This document shows, piece after piece, positions 53,791-61,455 of a stretch of DNA of 64,000 bases. Under the pieces are notes generated by a model that did no database searches, was not told the DNA's origin, and saw nothing but the letters and a program-made list of their open reading frames with translations. The DNA is from an uncultured Acidimicrobiales bacterium (GTDB lineage Bacteria > Actinomycetota > Acidimicrobiia > Acidimicrobiales > Bin134): NCBI GenBank assembly GCA_951813325.1, contig OX638350.1:1-64000 (forward strand), given 5' to 3'. The translations under genes were made by a program, and so were the position numbers. The first letter of the stretch is position 1. Every line of letters starts with the position of its first letter.

Positions 53791-54963
53791 ATGGTTGTGC
53801 CTGAGCGTTTGCTGAACGATCGGCTGGCGGAGTTTGGCACCACCATCTTTGCTGAGATGTCGGCGCTGGCGTTGGCTACGGGGGCTATCAATTTGGGGCA
53901 GGGGTTTCCGGATACTGATGGGCCTCGGGAGGTGGCCGATGCGGCGGTGGCGGCTATTCGGGCGGGGCACAACCAGTATCCGCCGGGGCTGGGGATTGGG
54001 GATCTGCGGTTGGCGGTGGCGGAGCATCAGAAGCGGTTCTACGGCCTGGACTTCGACCCCGATGCCGAGGTGCTCATAACTGCGGGGGCCACTGAGGCCA
54101 TCGCCGCGGTGATGTTGTCGCTGTTGGAGCCGGGCGACGAGGTGGTGCTGTTCGAGCCCTATTACGACTCCCACATAGCGGGCATCGCCATGGCCGGGGC
54201 CCAGCGGCGGCTGGTGACGCTGCGGCCGCCCGACTACAGATTCGAACCCGACGAGCTGGCTGCGGCCATCGGTCCCCGCACCCGGATGATCGTGGTGAAC
54301 TCGCCGCACAACCCCACCGGGAAGGTGTTCGACAGAGGCGAGCTTGAGCTGATCGCAGAGCTGTGCCGCCGCCACGACCTGTTGGCGGTGACTGACGAGG
54401 TGTACGAGCACCTGGCCTACGACGGCGAGCACATACCTATGGCCACGCTGCCGGGAATGCGGGAGCGCACCATCTCGGTGTCGTCAGGGGGTAAGACGTT
54501 CTCGTTCACCGGGTGGAAGATCGGCTGGGTGTGCGCGGTGCCGGAGTTGCGCAATGCCGTCACCACGGCCAAGCAGTTCTTGACCTTTGTCAACGGGGCG
54601 CCGTTTCAGCACGCGATCGCAGTGGGCCTGCGGCTGGGCGACGACTACTTCGACGGGCTGCGCAACAGCATGAGGGCTCGGCGCGACCAGCTCGCCGACG
54701 GGCTGGACGCGGCCGGCTTCGAGGTGTACCGACCAGCGGGCACTTACTTCGTAACCTCCGATGTGCGGCCGCTGGGCTTTGACGACGGCATGGCCCTGTG
54801 CCGCAAGCTGCCTGAGCTATGCGGGGTGGTGGCCGTGCCCAACGTGGTGTTCTACGACAACGAGGAGGAGGGGCGGCATCTGGTGCGGTTCGCCTTCTGC
54901 AAGCGCCCCGAGGTACTCGACGAGGCGGTGGAACGGCTGGCCAAGCTGGGGACCGGCTCATGA
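53791..54963 (+). CDS. PLP-dependent aminotransferase class I/II (glutamine transaminase-like)
   Basis: A 390-residue fold-type I aminotransferase. Motifs: AINLGQGFPDTDGP, NQYPPGLGIGDLRLAVAEHQ, NSPHNPTGKVF, TDEVYEHLAYDG and the PLP-Lys in SSGGKTFSFTGWKIGW, with the binding Arg in LVRFAFCK. The pattern fits the YbdL/kynurenine-aminotransferase group. The following gene encodes an omega-amidase-like enzyme with a 4-bp overlap, so glutamine-dependent transamination with deamidation of the oxo-acid product is likely. The first 250 bases have T/G-ending codons unlike the rest. Confidence 0.9.
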   Translation: MVVPERLLNDRLAEFGTTIFAEMSALALATGAINLGQGFPDTDGPREVADAAVAAIRAGHNQYPPGLGIGDLRLAVAEHQKRFYGLDFDPDAEVLITAGATEAIAAVMLSLLEPGDEVVLFEPYYDSHIAGIAMAGAQRRLVTLRPPDYRFEPDELAAAIGPRTRMIVVNSPHNPTGKVFDRGELELIAELCRRHDLLAVTDEVYEHLAYDGEHIPMATLPGMRERTISVSSGGKTFSFTGWKIGWVCAVPELRNAVTTAKQFLTFVNGAPFQHAIAVGLRLGDDYFDGLRNSMRARRDQLADGLDAAGFEVYRPAGTYFVTSDVRPLGFDDGMALCRKLPELCGVVAVPNVVFYDNEEEGRHLVRFAFCKRPEVLDEAVERLAKLGTGS

Positions 54964-55724
54964 AGGTCGCCGCCGTCCAGCACGACATCGAGTGGGAGGA
55001 CCCGGAGGCCAACTTTGCGTCGCTCGGCCCCAAGGTGGCCAAAGCTGCGGCCGACGGCGCCCGGCTGGTAGTGCTGGCCGAGATGTACTCAACCGGGTTC
55101 TCAATGGCTTCAGACCGGGTGGCCGAGCCCCCCGACGGGCCCAGCGTGGGGTTTTTGGTCGAACAGGCTGCGGCCCACGGGGTGTGGGTGTGCGGGTCGG
55201 TGCCGGTGCGGGATCCGTCGACGGCCGAGTTGCCCGTGAACCGGTTCGTGCTGGCCGGCCCCGACGGCTCGGTCGCCTCTTACGACAAGATTCACCCGTT
55301 CTCCTACGGCGGCGAGCACGAGCATTATGCCGCCGGGTCCGAGCGGTTGACTATCGCCGTCGAAGGGGTGAGGATCACCCCGTTCGTGTGCTACGACCTG
55401 CGGTTTTCTGACGATTTCTGGACGTTGGCCCACGAAACCGACTGCTACGTGGTGGTGGCCAACTGGCCCGCACCTCGTCGGGCCCATTGGTCGGCGCTGC
55501 TATTGGCCCGGGCTATCGAGAATCAGGCCTACGTGGTGGGGGTGAACCGGGTGGGCAGCGGGGGCGGCATCGACTATCAGGGCGACTCGGTGGTTATCGA
55601 CCCGTTCGGGGTCGAGGTGGCGGCTGCCCCTGAGGGTGAAGAGGCCGTGCTATACGCCGACATCGATCTCGACCGGTCGGAACAGGTCCGCTCCCGCTAT
55701 CCATTTCTCGCCGACCGGCGATAG
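54960..55724 (+). CDS. Carbon-nitrogen hydrolase, omega-amidase-like
   Basis: A 254-residue nitrilase-superfamily enzyme. The catalytic triad is E41 (VVLAEMYSTGFS), K110 (YDKIHPFSYGGE) and C144 (FVCYDLRF). HPFSYGGEHEHY and CYDLRF match the Nit2/YafV omega-amidase branch, which hydrolyses alpha-ketoglutaramate or ketosuccinamate. ATG 54960 overlaps the aminotransferase stop (ATGA), tying the two into one pathway, possibly methionine salvage. Confidence 0.9.
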   Translation: MKVAAVQHDIEWEDPEANFASLGPKVAKAAADGARLVVLAEMYSTGFSMASDRVAEPPDGPSVGFLVEQAAAHGVWVCGSVPVRDPSTAELPVNRFVLAGPDGSVASYDKIHPFSYGGEHEHYAAGSERLTIAVEGVRITPFVCYDLRFSDDFWTLAHETDCYVVVANWPAPRRAHWSALLLARAIENQAYVVGVNRVGSGGGIDYQGDSVVIDPFGVEVAAAPEGEEAVLYADIDLDRSEQVRSRYPFLADRR

Positions 55725-55763
55725 CCCGCCCCTGCCAATTCACAGACGGACCACTAACAAACA

Positions 55764-56924
55764 GTGACTGCCCAGACTCAGCCCCTGCTAACGGGCCGCT
55801 TCATCGTGTTGTGCCTATGCGGGGTGTTCTATTTCATGTCGCTGGGTCTGGTGTACCCGGTGCTGCCTGGCTTCGTAGAAAACGACTTGGGCGGAGGGCC
55901 AGTAGCGGTTGGTCTGGCTGTCGGCGGGTTCGGCCTGTCGGCTGCCATTGCCCGTCCGCTGGTCAGTCCGCTGGGCGACTCAAAGGGCCGGCGCTTCCTA
56001 GTTGTGTGGGGGTGTGTGCTGGCCGGGTTCGGAATCCTCGGCAACTTGTGGGTTGCCTCGGTAGCGGTGGCGGTGCTGTTCCGGCTGCTTACCGGTTTGG
56101 GAGAAGCCGCCTACTTCGTGGGCATCGCCGCGGCTGCCCAGGACATGGCCCCCGAGCATCGCCGTGGAGAGGCCACCTCGTACTTCTCGGTCACGGCGTA
56201 CTCCGGTCTGGCCATAGGACCGATCATCGGGGAGCAGTTGGAGAGCGCAGTCAGTGCCGACGCAGTCTGGATGCTGGGCGGGGCGCTGTGCGCGCTCGGC
56301 ACTGTGCTGGGCGCGATGTCCATGCCCGGCCGCCCCGAGGGTGCCCAGTCGGGTTGGCCGACCTCGTTCATCCACCGGCCCGCCGCCCGTCCGGCGCTGT
56401 TGTTGGGGCTGGGGCTTATGGGCTACTCCGGGTTCTTGGCGTTCATCAAGCTGCATGTGGACGACATCGGCTTTGCCCACTCAGGGGCGGTGTTCGCCAC
56501 CTTCGCCGTGATGGTGATCAGCCTGCGGATCCTGCTGGCTCGCCTGCCCGACCGCCTCGGGCCCCAGCGCACCAGCACCTTGTCTTATGTGTTCTCGGCC
56601 ACCGGCCTTTGGATCATCGCCTTCTGGCAGCAGATCCCCGGTGTGTTCGTCGGCACCGCCATCTTGGCCATGGGCCAGACGTTCCTGTTCCCGGCTCTGT
56701 TCGTACTGGCCATCCAGTCGGCGCCCGTCAACCGGCGCAGCCAGGCCATCGGCACCTTCAGCATCGCCTACGACCTGGCCGTCGGCTTGAGCGGGCTCAT
56801 CTTGGGGGGCGTGGTGGAGCTGTCGTCGTACTCCATGGCCTTTTTCGCCGGTGGCTCGCTCTCGCTGGTGGCCCTGGTGGTGAGCCGCACCTTGGTCCGC
56901 CCTCAATTGAAATATACTTATTGA
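55764..56924 (+). CDS. MFS transporter
   Basis: A 386-residue transporter with about twelve helices. Typical MFS marks: RPLVSPLGDSKGRR in loop 2-3, LLTGLGEAAYFVGIAAAAQD on helix 4, and DRLGPQRTSTLSYV in loop 8-9. It probably exports a small molecule; substrate unknown. GTG 55764 starts 39 bp after the amidase gene on the same strand. Confidence 0.85.
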   Translation: MTAQTQPLLTGRFIVLCLCGVFYFMSLGLVYPVLPGFVENDLGGGPVAVGLAVGGFGLSAAIARPLVSPLGDSKGRRFLVVWGCVLAGFGILGNLWVASVAVAVLFRLLTGLGEAAYFVGIAAAAQDMAPEHRRGEATSYFSVTAYSGLAIGPIIGEQLESAVSADAVWMLGGALCALGTVLGAMSMPGRPEGAQSGWPTSFIHRPAARPALLLGLGLMGYSGFLAFIKLHVDDIGFAHSGAVFATFAVMVISLRILLARLPDRLGPQRTSTLSYVFSATGLWIIAFWQQIPGVFVGTAILAMGQTFLFPALFVLAIQSAPVNRRSQAIGTFSIAYDLAVGLSGLILGGVVELSSYSMAFFAGGSLSLVALVVSRTLVRPQLKYTY

Positions 56925-56950
56925 CATTGAAAATATCTTTATGGCAAGAT
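56921..56950 (+). promoter_or_regulatory. Candidate promoter for the secreted protein gene
   Basis: A consensus -35 TTGACA at 56921 overlaps the MFS stop codon. A weak -10 (CAAGAT, 56945-56950) lies 18 bp downstream in a strikingly AT-rich stretch, 58 bp before the ATG at 57008. Confidence 0.4.
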
Positions 56951-57007
56951 TAGAGCCTTCCCCCTCATTGCGCCGAGTGCGCCCACCGCGATCCGAAGGG
57001 AAATTCA

Positions 57008-57922
57008 ATGCGGGGCTCTTTGCTTCTGGCCTCGGCACTGGCTGTGCTCGCAGGTACGGCAGTCCAAGAGGCGGCTGCGGCCTGGCAGCGACAAGAAGAC
57101 GGCACCTCGGTGGAAACCGACGATGGAGAGGTGGAGATCGGGGTGTGGATCGAGGTGGGTTTGCCCGGGGCGGAACCGCCAGCTGCCGACCCTGGCGATA
57201 CGACCTCGCCCTGTCATTTCCGGCAGGGCAACTACACCGAGCTGAACGCCTGGCTCGAGAACGACTACGTGCTCGTTCCCGACCCCGATGAGGTGTACAT
57301 CTTCAACATCTGTGAGAACGACGGGGTAGCCCAGCTCACCACGTATTGGGTGTACCAGCCCTCGCCGCCGAAAGAGCCCCCGCCGCCTACCGCAGTGGAG
57401 ACCACCCGATTGCGCAATGAGGCTTGGGGCCGGCTGGCCATCCCCGACCCGATCACCCTGACGGCGCCAGCCGACGTGACCATCGTCCAGATCCCCACCT
57501 ACGTATGGGTGCCGCCCGCCGACCGCTCCCCGGTCTCGGAAACGGTCGCCACCACGCTCGACGGTCACGAACTGAGCCTCACCGCCACCGCCTACCCTCG
57601 ACGGCTGGGCTTTCTGCGAGTGGACATGGGCGACGGCAACACGCTGTGGTGCGACGCCGATGAAGTGGCAGCCTTCAATCACGCCCGCGATCCGCTGGAT
57701 CAGCCGTCCGACTGCTTCTATTACTACCGCCACTCGTCAGTGAACGCCCCCGACCTCCGCTATCGAATGGTGCTCACCGCCTACTGGGATGTCTCGGTGC
57801 GGTGTACCTTCAACGGCGGCCCCTGCGCCAACCCGCCCCCCGCCGTCCCCACCCAGGCGCTCACCGCTCCGCCCCATGCCATCGCCGTAGCCGAGATCCA
57901 AGCCCTCGCCCGTCCTGGCTAG
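57008..57922 (+). CDS. Secreted protein of unknown function
   Basis: A 304-residue protein with a cleavable signal peptide (LLLASALAVLAGTAVQEAAAAW). The mature part is acidic and rich in Trp, Tyr and Pro, has about six Cys (CHFRQGN, NICEND, LWCDAD, SDCFYYY, VRCTFNGGPCAN) suggesting disulfides, and a Pro-rich hinge (SPPKEPPPPT). No domain recognised. RBS-like GAAGGGA precedes the ATG. Confidence 0.75.
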   Translation: MRGSLLLASALAVLAGTAVQEAAAAWQRQEDGTSVETDDGEVEIGVWIEVGLPGAEPPAADPGDTTSPCHFRQGNYTELNAWLENDYVLVPDPDEVYIFNICENDGVAQLTTYWVYQPSPPKEPPPPTAVETTRLRNEAWGRLAIPDPITLTAPADVTIVQIPTYVWVPPADRSPVSETVATTLDGHELSLTATAYPRRLGFLRVDMGDGNTLWCDADEVAAFNHARDPLDQPSDCFYYYRHSSVNAPDLRYRMVLTAYWDVSVRCTFNGGPCANPPPAVPTQALTAPPHAIAVAEIQALARPG

Positions 57923-57960
57923 GCACCCCAACCCAATCGCCGAACCCCCTGGCGACCCGT

Positions 57961-58004
57961 CGGGCTGTCACCGCTGAACCATGGAAAAACCAGGTGACAG
58001 CCCG
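57961..58004. repeat. 12-bp perfect inverted repeat
   Basis: Arms CGGGCTGTCACC (57961-57972) and GGTGACAGCCCG (57993-58004) around a 20-nt loop. The right arm lies inside the 26-bp direct repeat; the left arm has no counterpart at the downstream copy. It may serve as a terminator-like hairpin for the secreted-protein gene, though no T-tract follows. Confidence 0.6.
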
Positions 58005-58016
58005 GCGGCAGGGGGG
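57991..58016 (+). repeat. 26-bp direct repeat, left copy bounding the AbiE-like islet
   Basis: Begins CAGGTGACAGCCCGGC and ends GCAGGGGGG. It matches 60024-60049 at 25 of 26 positions (one G/C difference). It lies 114 bp before the first islet gene. Here the bases after the repeat (ATTCAA) do not make a good -10, unlike the right copy. Confidence 0.8.
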
Positions 58017-58097
58017 ATTCAATGAGACCAGTTATCAACCCACTGATGTCTTGGTGTCCGTTGAAACCTCAATAAATCCTTATACATCAGTGTCATG

Positions 58098-58124
58098 CTG
58101 AGGTATAGTAAGTAGCTGAGGTAT
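58098..58124. promoter_or_regulatory. Direct-repeat operator candidate of the AbiE-like operon
   Basis: GCTGAGGTAT occurs at 58098-58107 and again at 58115-58124, a 17-bp period. The repeat overlaps a -10-like TATAGT (58104-58109) and lies immediately before the ATG at 58130; the second copy supplies GAGG as ribosome binding site. AbiEi-type antitoxins repress their own operon, so this is a plausible binding site. Confidence 0.5.
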
Positions 58125-58129
58125 TAAAG

Positions 58130-59155
58130 ATGGAAGGAAGAGAATACACAGTGGAGGGCCCTGAGGCGCGAGCGATACGAGTGCTGGAAAGCATGTTGCC
58201 CCGTTCTGCGCAAAGAGAAGTCTTGGTTGGGAACCAACAGGTAGATCTGCTTGTCGGCGGGCACCAACTAGAGGTCAAGTGGGTCGGCGAAGGGAACTTA
58301 GGCGATGTGAGAAGAGCCATGGGCTATGTGCGTGACGATCAAATCAAAATATTTGTCGGTCGTCAGTTTTCACCCGGTGCTAAAGCGGCGATGTCAGAGG
58401 CAGGCATTGGCTGGATGGATGAGACTGGAGCGGCGGAGGTCGCCGTCGGCTCCATCATCATCTCCCGTTCCGGGCGGCCACCAATTCCTGTTGAGCGGCC
58501 CTTACGGTGGACCCCTGGAGTGCTAGGAGTGGCAGAAGCGCTGCTGTGCGGTATCAAACCAACAGTCGCTGAGGTTCAGGCAACCACTGGGCTGTCGACC
58601 GGGACCTGCACAAGTGCCCTTCGATTCCTTTCTGATAATGGCTGGTTAGAAGCAGACGCTGATCGCGGCCGTAAATCAGGGCGCCGAATCAGCGATGGCG
58701 GTCAACTCCTTGAGGCATATGCCGCGGCTGCCGTGACTTTCAAACCGGTTTCCCTGACCGCTGGTGCTCTGTGGCGTGACCCTGTTGCTGGCCTGGTCGA
58801 AGTCGGGAGTATGTGGGACCAAGCTGGTATCCGCTGGGCAGCAACCGGATTAGCAGCTGCATCTGTTATGGCTCCCTTGATGACAACTGTCTCCACGACT
58901 GAGGCCTACGTAGACGCGCAGACCGTTGTAGCCCTCGAGTCCGCTGCTCTCAATGCAGGATTGCGACCTATAGATGGGGGGCGCCTGACGCTGAAGCCAT
59001 TTCCCACTGCTACAACTCGACAACTGATCTCCAAGATTGACGGCCTTCAGGTCGCACCGTGGCCTCGGGTCTACGTCGATCTCCGCAATGCCGGTGTTCG
59101 AGGTGAAGAAGCGGCAGAACATCTTCGGGAGGTAATGCGTGGAAGCCCCACCTGA
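58130..59155 (+). CDS. AbiEi-like antitoxin/regulator with N-terminal PD-(D/E)XK-like segment
   Basis: A 341-residue protein. Residues 30-110 look like a restriction-endonuclease-like fold: D39 in QVDLLVGG followed by E48xK50 in HQLEVKW, then RAMGYVRDDQIKIFVG. Residues about 140-200 form a winged helix (VAEVQATTGLSTGTCTSALR, FLSDNGWLEADADR). The C-terminal part (LWRDPVAGLVEV, GIRWAATGLAAASVMAPLM) resembles type IV AbiEi antitoxins. It overlaps the nucleotidyltransferase gene by 17 bp. GC and codon use are lower than the neighbours, suggesting transfer. Named family of the N-terminal part not recognised. Confidence 0.72.
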   Translation: MEGREYTVEGPEARAIRVLESMLPRSAQREVLVGNQQVDLLVGGHQLEVKWVGEGNLGDVRRAMGYVRDDQIKIFVGRQFSPGAKAAMSEAGIGWMDETGAAEVAVGSIIISRSGRPPIPVERPLRWTPGVLGVAEALLCGIKPTVAEVQATTGLSTGTCTSALRFLSDNGWLEADADRGRKSGRRISDGGQLLEAYAAAAVTFKPVSLTAGALWRDPVAGLVEVGSMWDQAGIRWAATGLAAASVMAPLMTTVSTTEAYVDAQTVVALESAALNAGLRPIDGGRLTLKPFPTATTRQLISKIDGLQVAPWPRVYVDLRNAGVRGEEAAEHLREVMRGSPT

Positions 59156-59972
59156 GCGCAGTCGGATTGCGAGACAACTCGCGGAAGCAGCACTCGTGCG
59201 TGTCGTCCATCACTATGGGACACGCCCCGAATTCGTCGTTTTAGGTGGTCTTGTCCCGGAACTGCTTTGCGCAGAGAGCACAATTCAGCATGCCGGAACG
59301 GTAGACATCGATGTGCAAGTAGACCTTGAAATCGAGTGTGGCTCTGCCAATGCAGTCCGGCTTGAGCAGGCTCTCAGAAACGCCGAATTCGAGCCGGACA
59401 ACGAGAAGGCTTGGAGATGGAAGGCTGAAAGTCTGCCAGCAAACGCTGTCATCAAGTTTGAGTTGCTGGCCGACAGAGAAAACGTTCAAAACCAAGCGAC
59501 AATCAACTTCAAGGAATGCCAGCAGCTTGGTGCGGCAAATCTTCGGGGAACGAGATTCGCTGCACTTGACACAAGGGTCCACCGACTCCGATCACACGCA
59601 GGAGGAATGACGCAACAAGCCGACGTGCTTGTCACAGGACTCGCCGGGTTTCTGCTAGCCAAGACAGCAGCAGCATTTGGTAGGCGAGCTCGGAAGGACT
59701 GGTACGACATAGCATTCGTGCTTCTTCACAATGACGCTGGTGGCCCTGAATCCGCGGCCCAGGCCGTGCTTGAATGCTTCGCTGACGACCTAGAAGCGAT
59801 GCGAACCGCCCTGGATGACCTTCAGGCGAACTTCGCCGACCTTGAAGCTCAAGGGCCGGAGGCCTACGCCGACCAGCTGAAAATCGACCACCCTGGGATC
59901 GAGATCCAGACTGCAAGAGCCGACGCTGTTCTCGCCGTTGGGGCATTCCATGAACACCTCTTCGCAACCTGA
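59139..59972 (+). CDS. Nucleotidyltransferase, AbiEii/AbiGii toxin-like
   Basis: A 277-residue protein. G36G37 in VVLGGLVPELL and D56xD58 in GTVDIDVQVD match the nucleotidyltransferase core of AbiEii toxins; the downstream ARKDWYDIAFVL matches the conserved Lys-Asp helix motif. AbiEii-type (MenT-like) toxins transfer nucleotides to RNA and abort phage infection. GTG 59139 has GGGAGG a few bases upstream, inside the end of the antitoxin gene. GC is low for the window. Confidence 0.8.
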   Translation: MEAPPERSRIARQLAEAALVRVVHHYGTRPEFVVLGGLVPELLCAESTIQHAGTVDIDVQVDLEIECGSANAVRLEQALRNAEFEPDNEKAWRWKAESLPANAVIKFELLADRENVQNQATINFKECQQLGAANLRGTRFAALDTRVHRLRSHAGGMTQQADVLVTGLAGFLLAKTAAAFGRRARKDWYDIAFVLLHNDAGGPESAAQAVLECFADDLEAMRTALDDLQANFADLEAQGPEAYADQLKIDHPGIEIQTARADAVLAVGAFHEHLFAT

Positions 59973-60023
59973 CTCTATGGTCAGGCGGCACTCCCTGATT
60001 TCCGCTGGACACATCCGCAAATG

Positions 60024-60049
60024 CAGGTGACAGCCCGGCCGCAGGGGGG
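60024..60049 (+). repeat. 26-bp direct repeat, right copy bounding the AbiE-like islet
   Basis: Second copy of the repeat at 57991, with CCGGCCGC in place of CCGGCGGC. It lies 51 bp after the toxin stop and 21 bp before the tRNA gene, and includes the -35 box and spacer of the apparent tRNA promoter. Confidence 0.8.
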
Positions 60050-60055
60050 TAGAGT
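60027..60055 (+). promoter_or_regulatory. Promoter of the initiator tRNA gene
   Basis: GTGACA (60027-60032) and TAGAGT (60050-60055) are separated by exactly 17 bp. Transcription would start near 60062, about nine bases before the mature tRNA end. The -35 and spacer fall wholly within the 26-bp repeat. Confidence 0.6.
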
Positions 60056-60070
60056 AGTCAGTCCACTCGA

Positions 60071-60144
<74 letters not shown>

Positions 60145-60147
60145 CTG

Positions 60148-61440
60148 TGTGATGTGTCAAGACATAGGAAACTTGTGAACCTGCGCGGGGGCGGGTTTTC
60201 AGGTTTTGTTTCGGGGTTGGTAGTCGCGGGTTGGGTCGAGTTGGAGTTGGCGTAGGAGTTCACCGGTTTGGGTGTCGATGACTCTGATGTGGGTGCCGGC
60301 GATGAGCAGGAGCACTGGGGTTCGTTTGTGTTTGCGTCCGATGCCGATGTGGTGGAGTTTGCCGTTGTGGCGCAGGGTGACGGTTCCTGATTTGTCGATG
60401 CGGTCGTGTCGGACTCTGAAGTGGGTTCTGTCGCCGTGTCGGGCGGGTTCGGCTTTGGGGATGCGCTGGTAGGCGGCGGCTGGTGTGGTCCGGCCGAGGG
60501 ATCGGTGGGGGCGGTGGTGGTTGTAGGTGTCGGCGAATTCGTCGATGAGGCCCTGGAGGGAGTTGAGGTTGTTGGCGGGGGTTCGGGCTCTGAGCCATTT
60601 CTTGAGGGTTTGTTGGAACCTCTCGACCTTTCCGCAGGTGGTGGGGTGGTTGGGGGAGGAGTTCTTCTGTTCGATGTCCAGGGCCGCGAGGCGGGTCTCC
60701 AGCGCGTTGCGCCCGCCGCGGCCGCCGGAGAAGCGGGTGGTGTAGACCATGGCGTTGTCGGTGAGCACCGACGCGGGAAAGCCGTGCTCACAGCAGGTTT
60801 GGTCGAAGGTGTCGACGACTATGGGGCCGGTTATGCGGCGGTGCGCGGTGACCGAGAGGGCGTAGCGGGAATGGTCGTCGAGCCAGGTGATGACCTCGGC
60901 TGTGGAGCCGTCGGCGAGGTTCCAGTGGCAGAAGTCGGACTGCCACATCTGGTTGGGCAGATCGGCCTCGAACCGGACATAGGACGACTTCGGCCGTTTT
61001 TTGGGGTTGGGCTCGACGAGGCCCCGCTCGGCCAGGCGGCGGCGCACAGTGGACGGCGACACGGTGATCTGGTGGCGCTGGGCGAGGTGCCAGCAGATGG
61101 TGTGGGGCCCCGCGTCGAGCCCCAGTTCGGCGAGCTCTGAGCGCAGGTTCACGACCAGCTCGACTGTCTCGGCGGGGATCGCCGCAGGGGTGGTGCGGGG
61201 GCGGCGCGACCGGGCCTCGAACGCCGCTTCGCCCTCGGCTTTGTAGCGGGCCACCAGCTTGGAGACCCAGCCCTTGGACACCTCATAGAGCCTGGCTGTC
61301 TCGGTCTGGGACCGGCCCTCCAAAACGACGGACATGATGATCGCTCGAGCCTTCGACACCCCCTACAATCACCCGCACGGCAAACCACCAGAGTTTCCGA
61401 TGTCTCGCGACATGGGTTTCCGATGTCCTGAACCACCACA
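60148..61440 (-). mobile_element. IS481-family insertion sequence, copy A
   Basis: A 1293-bp element. The left end begins TGTGATGTGTCAAGACATAG and the right end, read inward, TGTGGTGGTTCAGGACATCG; the terminal 25 bases match at about 20 positions. A second GATGTC-type motif lies inside each end, including the palindrome ATGTCTCGCGACAT on the right. A perfect 15-bp direct repeat flanks the element, indicating insertion at the tRNA 3' end. Confidence 0.9.
60199..61359 (-). CDS. IS481-family transposase (copy A)
   Basis: A 386-residue transposase, full length. An N-terminal helix-turn-helix (QTETARLYEVSKGWVSKLVAR) is followed by the RNase H-fold core with D in WQSDFCHW, D in LTDNAMVY and E in GKVERFQQTLKKW (DDE triad). 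The C-terminus carries a HIGIGRKHKRTPVLLLIAG beta segment. All catalytic residues are intact, so it is probably active. It is the most divergent of the three in its middle (for example RLAALDIEQKNSSPN where B and C have LLADLGIAQKHSAPN). Confidence 0.95.
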   Translation of the reverse strand: MSKARAIIMSVVLEGRSQTETARLYEVSKGWVSKLVARYKAEGEAAFEARSRRPRTTPAAIPAETVELVVNLRSELAELGLDAGPHTICWHLAQRHQITVSPSTVRRRLAERGLVEPNPKKRPKSSYVRFEADLPNQMWQSDFCHWNLADGSTAEVITWLDDHSRYALSVTAHRRITGPIVVDTFDQTCCEHGFPASVLTDNAMVYTTRFSGGRGGRNALETRLAALDIEQKNSSPNHPTTCGKVERFQQTLKKWLRARTPANNLNSLQGLIDEFADTYNHHRPHRSLGRTTPAAAYQRIPKAEPARHGDRTHFRVRHDRIDKSGTVTLRHNGKLHHIGIGRKHKRTPVLLLIAGTHIRVIDTQTGELLRQLQLDPTRDYQPRNKT

Positions 61441-61455
61441 CTGCCCCCGCCACTG
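61441..61455 (+). repeat. 15-bp target duplication (right), spacer between IS copies A and B
   Basis: Exact copy of 60133-60147, including the tRNA 3' terminal bases CCCCCGCCA. It is the whole sequence between the ends of copies A and B. Confidence 0.85.

Noticed and set aside
57961..58004. Standard rho-independent terminator for the secreted-protein gene.
   Set aside because: The stem is good but a G-tract, not a T-tract, follows, and the right arm is part of the islet repeat; kept only as an inverted repeat.
57961..58016. CRISPR-like repeat.
   Set aside because: Only two direct copies 2 kb apart and one inverted arm; no regular spacers and no cas genes.
60406..61140. Long Gly/Val-rich open frames on the plus strand opposite the transposases (also at 61712 and 63012).
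   Set aside because: They recur at the same place in each IS copy as mirror frames of the transposase genes and have GC-driven composition.
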